From Auxenochlorella pyrenoidosa (lineage: Eukaryota > Chlorophyta > Trebouxiophyceae > Chlorellales > Chlorellaceae), in contig KQ481955.1 of NCBI GenBank assembly GCA_001430745.1, forward strand, positions 363,069 to 384,671: 21,603 bases of DNA, written 5' to 3'. The stretch's first letter is position 1; each line of letters begins with the position of its first letter. This document shows, one piece after another, positions 9,564 to 19,400 of this stretch. The notes beneath the pieces were generated by a model, which saw only the letters and a list, made by a program, of their open reading frames with translations, was not told the origin of the DNA and made no database searches. Both the position numbers and the translations under genes were made by a program.

Positions 9564-10222
9564 ATGAAGAATGGCATGCTGCTGTTTGTGGAGGGCAAAC
9601 GCCCATCCAGCTATCACGGTGAGCACCAGGCGGGGCAGGCCACGCTGACTGCGGGGCCAGCTGCTGACGTGCGGCATGTTGTTCAATGGCGCCCGCACAC
9701 AGGCCGACGTTCCTGCCACCGAGGCTGCTATGCATGGGAACATAGCTGCCCCTCAGCTCAACATGCATCAAACTGAACCTTTGTAGGACGCACGGCAGAG
9801 GGGGCTGTTTGGGACGGTGGCGCTGGCGCCCAGCGCCCGTGCCACGCTAGCGTGCCCTGGCCCGCTGTGACCCGGCCAGCTCACGCCTGCCACCACCAAC
9901 AACCCCCCTCCGCACACCTCTGTGCCGCAAGCCGGGGCGCAGTGAAGAGCAAGGCGGGTGTCCGTCGCCGGGCTTTGCATGCAAGCTCCCCAGGCTCTCA
10001 TCCCACCCTGCCCGCCCCTCCTGACCGGCAGCCAGGAAGCAGGCGGAGAACGGCCGCGGCAACCAGATCACTGCAGCCCACAAGGCAAGCGCTGCCCGCT
10101 GGGGCAAGGAGCCTGAGGAGGCTGTGCAGGTCCAAAGGACAGAGATGTTGCGTGGGCCGAGAGGTGGGATGTTGCACGCTAAGCAGGTGCTGAAGGGCCC
10201 TTACAAGGTTATGTGTACATGA
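9564..10222 (+). CDS. Tentative small two-exon gene, unknown protein of 81 residues
   Basis: Exon 1 is 9564-9618, starting MKNGMLLFVEGKRPSSYH, with donor G|GTGAGC. Exon 2 is 10032-10222, after acceptor ACCGGCAG. The phases fit, and the joined frame continues RKQAENGRGNQITAAHKASA to a TGA at 10220-10222, giving 81 aa. The second exon is basic and polar with an Ala/Lys-rich, probably helical start. The composition is much less skewed than chance frames in this GC-rich DNA. TGTAA motifs, the usual green-algal polyadenylation signal, lie about 130 and 170 nt after the stop. I do not recognise the family. An extra exon in the 413-nt intron, or an upstream start, is possible. Confidence 0.35.
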
Positions 10223-10930
10223 GAGTTGCCGATCACGCTTGCATCTGTAGTTGCTGGTCGTGCCGGTGCGGCGCTGACGGCCGTGCGGTGGCCGGCCAGT
10301 ACGAACAGCAGAGCAAGCGTGCTCAGAATTTTCCGTCCTGGTTACATAGCTTTTGTAAAGCATGTGTGCCTATGTAGCCCCAGCTGTGAGTGTAATCACA
10401 TCAGCAAGAAGGGCAGGTGCTGGGCAGGCACATGCTTGCGGTGGTACACAGGGCACAGCAGGGACCCCAGCCTGTTCCCAGGATGCTGTAAGAGCACAGC
10501 CGATCGAGGTTAGCCGCCAGAATACTTATTTAGAGCAAGCGATAGCCAGACGTGTGCAGGAGAGCTGCTTCGCTTGGCAAGCAACTGCGCTTGCGAGCTC
10601 TTGCAACTCACCGAAGGCCTCCTCGCCCGCAGATCACTTGCTTCACGCCACTCCGCAAATCCTTGCGCTCCCCCTGTCGCAACTCGGTGCTTCTGGGCTC
10701 TCGCACGTCGCAGGCACTCCCCAGGTGCGTCTAGCTTTCTGTCGAAGCAGGTGTCTTGCCCGAAAGGGGCGCGCTGCTGTCGAGGTGCGCAGTTGAGCGG
10801 CGCACTGAGCGCCGACGCCCTCTGCCCTCGCACCGACAAGCCTGTGGGTCGCCTATGTTCCTCCCTGCAGTCTGCAATTTTTCAGTTCAGGTGGTCATCT
10901 GGCTTGAGTTGATCAGCTGGGCAGGCAGGC
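10223..10930. other. Region between the small gene and the E2 gene
   Basis: This contains the TGTAA motifs near its left end and the presumed promoter and 5' untranslated region of the E2 gene. No further exons, RNA genes or clear repeats are seen. Confidence 0.45.
10354..10358 (+). promoter_or_regulatory. Candidate TGTAA polyadenylation signal
   Basis: TGTAAAG lies 132 nt downstream of the stop of the small plus-strand gene. A second TGTAA follows near 10390. TGTAA is the common poly(A) signal in green algae. The motif is short, so its support comes from position. Confidence 0.35.
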
Positions 10931-13237
10931 ATGGGCAGCAAGGCGTGCGTGACGCGGCTGCAAAAGGAGTACCGAGCCATTCTCAAGGTGCGGGGAGGGG
11001 GGCACTGTGTGGTTGAGCAGTGTGCATGCCGTGTGGCCGGCCGCCTCTTGCCTTGTCCTTGTCAAGGATTGTGCCGCCTCCTGCTGCGCTGCGTTGAAGA
11101 CGACACACTGGATGAGGCTGAGCCTTGGCCCGCTGGCCGACCGCTTAATGTCGCGCCTCGGAAGGTGCTGGGCGCGCAGCCCCTTGCCTGGCACCCATTT
11201 CGGCTGGCTGGTGTGCGCCGCCTCCCCCTGCAGGAGCCCGTGCCGCAGATCACCGCGCACCCAGCACCCAACAACTTGCTTGAGTGGCACTATGTGCTGG
11301 AGGGGTCTGCTGGGACTGACTTTGAGGGCGGCTGCTACCATGGTGGGTGCTGGGCGAGCCATGTGCAAGCAGCACTGTGGGGATGTTTGGCTGGAATCCG
11401 CGGGTGGTCCACAGATGCAGGCAACGCTGGTACGGCAACAGTCTAGCGCGCCTGTCGTGTGCGGGCCATGGGACCTTGGCCTGCAAGAGCAAGAGAGTGG
11501 GCAAAGCAGGCATGCTTTTCACCAGGCCCGTGCTCGATGTCTCTCTCGGTCCGTGTTTGTCGCTGCTGGACGCATGCTCGAGCGTGCACCTCACGCTTTA
11601 TGGGCGCCTGCCGCCCGACCCCACCACTCATCGCCCCACCCGACCCCTCGCCGTCTCTCCCGCCGTCTTACCACGCTCTATGCCGCCCTGTCTGCCGCAG
11701 GCAAGGTTACCTTCCCGCCACAGTATCCCTTCAAGCCGCCCTCCATTGTGATGCTCACGCCAAACGGGCGCTTTGCCACCAACACCAAGCTGTGCCTCAG
11801 GTGCCCAGGGTGTGGGGTTGGGATGCATGACCGTCCGCGTGCAGAGGCCCGCGCCCCAGGCGCGTGCCCCGCCGCCGGCGCAGCATGCTGGTTCGGCCGG
11901 GTGCTCCTGCGCTGCCTGGGCGAGGCTCTGTGCTCACTGCAGCTTGCCCCCTTGCCTGCCCCCCTGCAGCATGTCGGACTTCCACCCAGGTGGGGAGCGT
12001 TGGCCTCGCTGCCCCTTCTGTGTTACCAGTGTGCCCTTGCGGCGCTGGCCCGCTACGCGCCGCCCTGCTGCATTGCGCTTGTGCCGCGGCGCACGCCCTG
12101 CTGGGGCCCTGCTGTTCCAGCAGCTGCGCGGCGGCCCCTCCCCCTTGCAAGCACTGAGCACTGTTCACCCCCGCAGAGTCGTGGAACCCCATGTGGAGCG
12201 TGTCCACCATCCTCACGGGCCTGCTGTCCTTCATGGTGGAGAGCCAGCACACCACAGGTGGGAGCCCGGGGGGTTTGTTCCTTTGGGTTTGGGTTTAGGG
12301 TGACGGGGCATAAGGCGCAGCCCCGCCGGTTGTGGAGGGGCGAGCCTGCGGGTGCGCCGCCTGTTTGCTGCTGGTGGGGCCCCAGGCAAGCAGGCGGCAG
12401 CTGGTGCTTGCCCCTGTGCGGCAGCACCTGGATGTGCGGCGCCCCGCCTACACCCCCTGCACGCCGCAGCAGCCGACTCGTGGGCTGTGCTGTCGCCCGC
12501 CTGCCGGCCTGCAGGGGCCATCAGCAGCACCCCGGAGGAGAAAAAGCGGTTTGCGCGCGACTCGCTGGCTTACAATGTGCGCAACCCCACCTTCCGGTGA
12601 GGCGGCGGCACCATGCGGCAGAAGTGTGACGGAAGTGTGGCGGCACACGTGCTTCTCCTGCCCCGGCTGGCGGCGCCAGCGAGCTGCGCGGCTGCACGCC
12701 TGGCGGGGCTGCCGGCAGCACCGCGGAGCCCACAGCGGCGCAGTTTGCGTTGGTCGCAGCTGGTGTGCTGCACGCGTTTCGCACAGCGTGCAGGCGTTGC
12801 AAGCACACGCTGGGCAAGGCAGGCGCAGCTGGCTGCGGGACGGGCCGCGCCTGCCGGTGCTGCCGCGCCTGCTTGAATGTGCTGCCTGCACACTGCCTGC
12901 CTTGTCCATCTGCAGCAAGCTCTTCCCCGAGTGGGTCAAGAAGCACGAGTTGCAGCAGGCAGCCGCAGCTGCAGCAGCCATCCAGCAAGCGGCGCAGGAG
13001 CAGGCAGAACAGGAGCAGGCAGTTCAGCAGCCGCCCGCGGCGGCGGCAGCAGGCTTGGGCCAGCCGCAGGGTGCGGCTGCGGCGGCGGACGCGGCGGCGG
13101 GGCAGCAGGCGCTGCTGCAGCGGGAGGGCGCGGCGCTGCAGGCTCCGCAGTGGAGCAACTACCTAGTTGGGGCCGCCGCGGTGGCTGCTGCGGGCGTGGC
13201 GGCGACCCTGCTCATGAAGCCGCCAGATGGCGCCTGA
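10931..13237 (+). CDS. UBE2J2: Tail-anchored ubiquitin-conjugating enzyme E2, UBE2J2/UBC6 type
   Basis: Seven exons: 10931-10987, 11234-11342, 11701-11800, 11970-11989, 12177-12257, 12515-12596 and 12916-13237. Together they are 771 nt (256 aa, close to the about 260 of UBE2J2), all in phase. The UBC fold begins at RLQKEYRAIL. LEWHYVLEG and FPPQYPFKPPSI follow. TPNGRF at residues 75-80 is the J-family replacement of the usual HPN motif. The catalytic Cys87 is in KLCLS, followed by WNPMWSVSTILTGLLSFM. An Ala/Gln-rich linker precedes a C-terminal hydrophobic segment at about 232-250, leaving six residues after it, typical of a tail anchor in the ER membrane. UBC6/UBE2J enzymes transfer ubiquitin in ER-associated degradation. 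The fourth exon is only 20 bp. The gene converges on the hydrolase gene 187 bp away. Confidence 0.93.
12284..12301 (+). repeat. Degenerate telomere-like repeat in an E2 intron
   Basis: TGGGTTTGGGTTTAGGGT lies in the intron between 12257 and 12515 of the E2 gene. It resembles the TTTAGGG telomere unit but includes two TTTGGG-type units. Confidence 0.5.
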
Positions 13238-13424
13238 GGGCTCCCGGGGGCTCCCCAGCACCACTTCCCCCATGTTTAGCTGCGCTGACATGTGTCCCCG
13301 GCTGCGCCTGCCCTGCTTGGCGTGCTTGTCGTTTCTCCCTTGTCAATCGCCCGCACACATGCGCTCCTCCTCTTTGTGACCTGACATCGCACAGGCTTCA
13401 GCAGGGTGCGCTGCGTGCAGCTGG

Positions 13425-15831
13425 TCATGTTCCCCCAGGGTCGCCTGGGCCGAGGAAGCTGTCCACCACCTGCGCCAGCTGGTCTGCAGCGTCGCCGATC
13501 ACCAGGCCGTGGCCCCAGCCTGGAATCCTCAGCACCTGCGCCCCCGGTATTCGGCTGGCGATGAGGTCTGTGTTCACGGGCGGCACGACGGCATCCTGGT
13601 GGTGGGCGGGGGGCCGGGGGGGGCAGCAGGTAGGCCTCTTTGGTGCGATGGGGTGTGACTGACAGGGCAGCAGGCAAGTTGGGCATGCCAGCTCGCAGAG
13701 GCGCATGCCGTGGCCACCCTGCCTGCTCGTCGGCCTGCGTGCTCAGGGCCCTGCGTGCTGCCGCCTCACCAGCATGCCCGTCACAAGCAACACCGGCGTG
13801 GCGATGCCGGGCAGAGCGTCCCAGACGGTTGAATCGGCTGTGGTGAACTCCTTGTCCGCGAGGTACTGTGCCTGCAGTACCGAGGAGTTGACCTGCAGCG
13901 GCCAGGCACAGCAACGAATGTGGACCCGAGGGAGAGAAGGAGCTGGCACCGCCCTGCCCAGGGGAGGGCAGGGTGTGGCGGCCAGCCACGTGCAGCCGCC
14001 TGAACAACACCCGGCGTGGAGCTGACAACGGCGCGCCACAAGCGCTGCGGGCCGCTCTAACAGGTGCTGTCCAGCACCACTGCTCTGCGGGCCCACCTGC
14101 GTCAGCGCTTTGGGCATCCACGTGACGCCCCCAAGGTAGCGGCACACCCGGCCCTGGAAGGCTGGTCCCTGGGGTGGGAACAGCATCGCCATCTGCACGT
14201 CCGCCAGGGCCAGGGGCCGGTGGGCAGGGGCTTGGCAGGGCGGCCTCGCCACACACACCTTTGGAAAACCCCACCCTCGCACTCCTCCCCCACGGTGGCC
14301 GGGTCTGGAAGGGGGCCCGGCTGCAGGGAGGGCGAGCGCTCAACCGCCAGCGGGCGTTGAAGCAGCCCTGCCAGGCCTGCATCCCAGTGAAGGCCCCGCT
14401 GCAGGGGCTGGGCTGCAGGCCACCCGCACACCCGGCCACCTGCCTGCTGCGTGAGGGACAGCGTGCCGAAGAAGGCGGGGTCAAAGACGTCTGGCAGGTC
14501 TGGCAGCACGGTGTGGTTGCCCCCGGCCATGGCGCCCAGCGCCACCACTCGGCCCACGCGCTCGCCGTGCAGCGCCGCCAGCAGAAGGGCGATGTCCCCG
14601 CCGGTGGACCAGCTGCGGGCATAGGGGGGCGGACAGGTAGTGGGCAACGCTGGGCAGAGGCTCTGGAGGCATGTAGGCATCCAGCGCAGGCCCAGCATCC
14701 GGCACCCAGCACCCAGCAGGGCAGGCAACAGCATGGGGCAGCAGGCAGCGCTTGGCTGGCTCACCCCAGGATGTCTGGTCGCGTGAAATTGAGGGCGTCG
14801 GCCAGCCACAGAACCGAATCTGCAGGGGGCCCACAGCAATGCCACAGTTGTGGGAGCTTGCCAGCCCTGCCAGGCTTCCAGGCTGCTGCCCGGGGGCGCC
14901 TGCCGCCGGCGCCCTCCTGCATAGCTGATGCTGTGCCATGCTAGAGCTCCTGGGCTGGCAGAGCCCAGGAGCGTCAGGATGTCGCTGCAACTGCCATGTG
15001 CCGGCAACCCCTGTCACCACCCCACCTCGCCCCCCAGCACCCGCCTGCCATTGTGTAGTATGTCAGAGGCTCAGATGAGTAGTCCACTGACAGGCCGGCG
15101 CCGCGGTGCTCCAGTAGCACGACCTCCCGCGAGCAGGACAGCTGGCGCAGCAGCTCGGGCCCAAAGGAGGACATGGCGGCGCCCAGGCCAGGCAGCAGCA
15201 CGAGCGGCGGTGCCTGTGACCGGCTGTCGCCGCCGCCTGCCCCGTCAACGCCACCGCAGTCGCTGCGCTTGAAGCGGTAGAACGCCTGCATGGGCAGTGC
15301 AGCGTGGGTGGTCGAGTGCAGCCCTCCCAGAATCGGGGCAGGGCGCATGTGCCGGGCAGCCGCGGCCGCCTGCAAGCCGAGGCGCGTGCCCGCCGCCTCC
15401 CACCTGCAAGACATCCCCCGTCTGCAGATGTTGCAGGGTCCCCAAGAAGGAGGTGTCCTTGGGCACCACCATCTGGGGCACGCACTGCACGAGCGGGTAG
15501 AAGCGCATGCCGCCCGCAATGGACAGCGTGTCGCTGAGGGACAGCGGCACCTGGCCCCCCGCGCTCGCAACCGTGGTGGGCGCCGCCTCTGGCGCTGCAA
15601 ACTGGCTGTAAATGGTGGCCGAGGGCAGGGCACCGAGCATTCCTGCAACATCAAGGCTGGGGGGAACGCAGTGTCGGAGTGGCGTGGCGGCCACCGGTTG
15701 GCGGTGCCAGGTGTGCACTACTTCGGTCCCGCCCGCGGCACGCCGGCAGCCTGCCTACCGGGATCATCTTCCACTGCGAACAATGTAGGGCAGCTCGACA
15801 GGAGCAGCGACACGAGGAGGAAGTGTCCCAT
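13425..15831 (-). CDS. Secretory alpha/beta-hydrolase fold protein
   Basis: Nine exons: 15831-15759, 15642-15404, 15285-15045, 14819-14765, 14612-14440, 14376-14345, 14192-14097, 13892-13770 and 13595-13425. They sum to 1203 nt (400 aa) and close in phase. Residues 1-20 (MGHFLLVSLLLSSCPTLFAV) look like a signal peptide. The hydrolase domain begins at LVLLPGLG (132-139, oxyanion region), then LLEHRGAGLS. The nucleophile elbow is GWSTGG with Ser205. Asp345 (MLDAVVPP) and His373 (GWGHG) complete the triad. The substrate cannot be told from the sequence; esterase, lipase or peptidase are all possible. The third intron uses a GC donor (CAG|GCGGGT). The 32-bp exon 14345-14376 is the weakest call: its donor is GTTGAG, and skipping it with a GC donor ending the previous exon at 14444 is also in frame. 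Confidence 0.82.
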
Positions 15832-16453
15832 GTCGGGGCAGCCTGACGAGTCCGGCTCGCTGACAGTCCAAAACTTGATTTCTGACCGTGGATTTTGCCG
15901 ACATGTTCCCGGCGGATGCGACCTGTGCCCTGTGCAGGTGCGCATGCAACCAGGCCCCAAAGCATGTCGCACATCGCGTCAACCAGCGCTGCCTTTCCCT
16001 GCGACTGTCCAGACATGCCAGGCGCCGTCAGTGCCAGTGACGGTATTTGCACTGCGAGCGGCAAAACAGCATCAGAGAAATTGAGCACATGCAGCGGCGC
16101 TGCCTGGCCGGGCAGAGGGCATGAGAGCGGGCCAGGTGGAGAGGGGGGCCAGGCAAGGCGGAGCGGCGCCGGCGGGAATGAAATGGTGGCTCAAGACGCC
16201 GCCCAATGCGGGCAAAGTCAAAAATTAGCACAGGGCGCAGGCTGGCGCGCGGGGGAGCAGGGGAAAGGAGGAGGGACACGTTCGTAGCTGACAGGTTGGG
16301 CTGGGTAGGGAGCGAAAGCAGGATAGGGCGTGGGCGGCGCTGAGGCCGGGGGAGCCGCTTTCAGGGGCAGCATTCCCCTCCAGCCAGCGCAGCGTGCACC
16401 CGGTCCGGGCGAGGGTGCCGCGGCACATCGTGGAAAACAGAGAATGGGGCGCC
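15832..16453. other. Intergenic region between the EF-Ts and hydrolase genes
   Basis: Both flanking genes are on the minus strand, so this holds the 3' untranslated region of the EF-Ts gene and the promoter of the hydrolase gene. The hydrolase first-exon frame stays open up to 15972, so a longer N-terminus is possible. The start at 15831 is preferred because it gives a clean signal peptide. Nothing else is seen. Confidence 0.45.
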
Positions 16454-19400
16454 TCAAAGCTTGCCGCCAGTCTGGGCCGCCACCTCGGCAGCAAAGTCGG
16501 CAGTCTTCTTCTCGATGCCCTCGCCCAGCACGTAGCGGGAGAAGCGGCGGACCTGGATGTTCTCGCCGATGCCCGCGATCTGCTCCTTGATGTGCTCCTG
16601 CAGCAGGGCGGTGGCCAGAGGGAGGCGCTGCATCAACCCTCCGCTGACCTAAGCGCTGCCTGGCAGCAAATGGTGCATGCAGCTTTGTCTGTTGTCTGGA
16701 TTGCTGGATTGGCGCAATCCAGCCCAGGTCGGCTGGGCAACTAGCACGTGGCAGGGGGGGGGGGGGGGGGGGCGGGCCAGCGGGGCTCACCGCCACGGTC
16801 TTGGAGGTGTCCTTGATGAAGGCCTGCTCCATGAGCGCCATCTCCTTGGCAATCTTCTCCACGCGGCCCTGCACAATCTTCTCGCTGCAGCGGCAGGGGT
16901 GGGGGGTGGCAGAAGCAAGTCGCAGGCTGGTCCGTGCTCCCACCAAGCTCCCTTCCGGCTTGCAGCCGCATGAGTTCCGGCAGCAGGATGGAGGAGCTGC
17001 CCAGCTGTGCACCAGCACCCACCGGATGTTCTCGGGCTTGGACTTGATATCCTCCTTCTCCATCTCAATCGCCTTCTCCTTCTCCAGCACCTCGGCGGGC
17101 ACGTCACCCACAGACACCACCCGCACGTCGGCGCAGGCAGCAATCTGCGCGGGCGGTGAGGGCGGCAGGTCCGCCGTCACAAACGCCCTCGGAACGGCAG
17201 GCATGCTGCAGTCAGCGCGCAGCCCTTCCTGGGGGTGTGCTGTCCGCGTTCCTCGCGTTCTTGCAGCGTGTCAATGCAGCCCAGGAGGACCCACCTGCAT
17301 GGCCATGTCGTTCACCAGCTCCCGGAACTTCTCGCCGCGCGCCACAAAGTCGGTCTCGCAGTTCACCTCCACCAGCACGCCCAGGCTGCAGTGGGGGGTG
17401 ACGCAGCAGTAGAGGCGTTGAAGTGCGGGCGCCACTGAGCAGGCCCACGAGGCTCACAGGGGCCGCAAGCGCAGCCGACCGCCACGGGCAAGCGAAGGCT
17501 GTGCCACGGGCAGCCAACCCCCGAACCCCCCCTTCGCGAGGCGCAGCGAGGCCAGCGGGCCCGCAAGCATGCGCCCTGCCCCGCCCAGTGTCGCGCACTC
17601 ACCGGCTGCCTGCGTGGATGTAGGCGCCGATGGCGCCCTCGGCGGCCACGCGGCCGGCCTTCTTGTCAGCAGAGGCCAGGCCCTTCTTGCGCAGGTACTG
17701 CAGTCTTGGGGGGCGGGACGGCGCAAGCTGCCGTGAGTGCGGCCCCTTTTGCCCTGGATTTGTGAGCTGATGTGCTACCACACAGTGCAACAGTTTTCCA
17801 TGGCCTGCTGCTTGAGCAGCAGGGCACAAGCGGAGCGGGCGCGCCTGCCCAGCTGCGAGGCAGCCCATGTGGAATGGCAGCACAGGTCCAAGCGCTGCCA
17901 GCCAGCACTGACAGCTCTTGACATGACCCCCCTCATGCCGCCGCACCTCGGAGGCGGCCTCCACATCGCCGTTGCACTCGGCCAGCGCCTTCTTGCAGTC
18001 CATCATGCCGGCGCCGCTCTTCTCGCGCAGCTGCTTCACCACGGCAGCGGAGATGGCCACGGCGGGCTTGGCCTCGGCCTTGGCCTCCTCCTTGGGCGCC
18101 TCCTCCTTCTTCTCAGCCTCCTTCTTGGCGGCAGCCTCCTGCACAGGCAGACAGAAGGACCCCCAGGCACGCGCGGCGGTGTTGGGAGGCGCTCTAGCCA
18201 TGGCGGCGGTTGCTCTGCCCGTATCGCCCCTGCCTTGCCTGCAGCTCTGAGCTTGGCAGCCGAACGACCGTCTGTGCCGAGGCCAAAGGCAAGGAATGCA
18301 GCACATGGGCAACCAGCCTGGGTAAGATCCCTGGAGACTGCGGGCGGGCGGCGCCACACACCTGCATGGCCTTGGTCTGCGCCTCCACGTCGGCGGCCAG
18401 GTCAGCCTTGGCCACCTCGATGCCCTCGCCCAGCACGAAGCGCTCAAAGCGGCGGATCTGGATGTTCTCGCCGATGCCGGCAATCGCCTCCTTGATCACC
18501 TCTGCAGGGGTGGGCCGGGCAGGCAGGGAAGGGTTGGGGCACGCCTGTGGCTGTAGCGAGTGCGGTGGGGGGTTGGGGCACATGGCAGGGGGGCTGCACG
18601 GCGCCTTCGGTCATACTATCTTTCCCCAGCATCTCAGGTGGCCTGGCGCCGTCCATGCCCACGCCGCAGCTGTCGAAGCCTAGTGCATGCGAGCCGCCGG
18701 CGCCGGTGGGCCACGCACCCGCCACGGTCTTGCCGCTGTCCTTGATGTAGGGCTGCTCCAGTAGGGCCATGGTCTTGGCAATCTTGTCCACGCGGCCCTG
18801 CACAATCTTCTCGCTGCAGCGGCAAGAGCGGAGCGGGAAGGCACACGGGCGGGTCAGGAGCGGGTGGCCTGCTCCAGCGCTGTGACACCCGGTTGGGGGA
18901 CAGCACCAACGCCCCCTGGCCTGTCACAAGCAGGGGAGCGTGGCAGCGATTCAAATGCAGCATAGCAGCATGCGCCTAAGCCCGCCACTATAGCTCACCG
19001 CATGTTCTCGGGCTTGGACTTGATGTCCTCCTTCTCCATCTCAATCGCCTTCTCCTTCTCGAGCACCTCGGCGGGCACGTCGGCCACAGACACCACGGTG
19101 ACCTCCGGGCAGGCAGCAATCTGCGGACGTGGCACAGCGGGTTGGCTCAATCGAAATGGAAGGATTGGAAGACTTACGAGTAGCAATTGCACAGCAGCTG
19201 ACGTGCGGGCGCATGGCAGCACGGGGGGCGGGAGCGCTTTTTGCAGCAGGGCATGGCAGGGTTGGCGGGTGGCGCCTCCGCACCTGCATGGCCATGTCGT
19301 TCACCAGCTCCTGGAACTTCTCGCCGCGCGCCACAAAGTCGGTCTCGCAGTTCATCTCCACCAGCACGCCCAGGCTGCGACAGAGGAGGCACACGGTGTG

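Noticed and set aside
11007..12629. A 540-codon open frame on the plus strand
   Set aside because: It runs through the introns of the E2 gene. Only short pieces in the right frame match E2 sequence, and the rest is low-complexity chance frame in GC-rich DNA.
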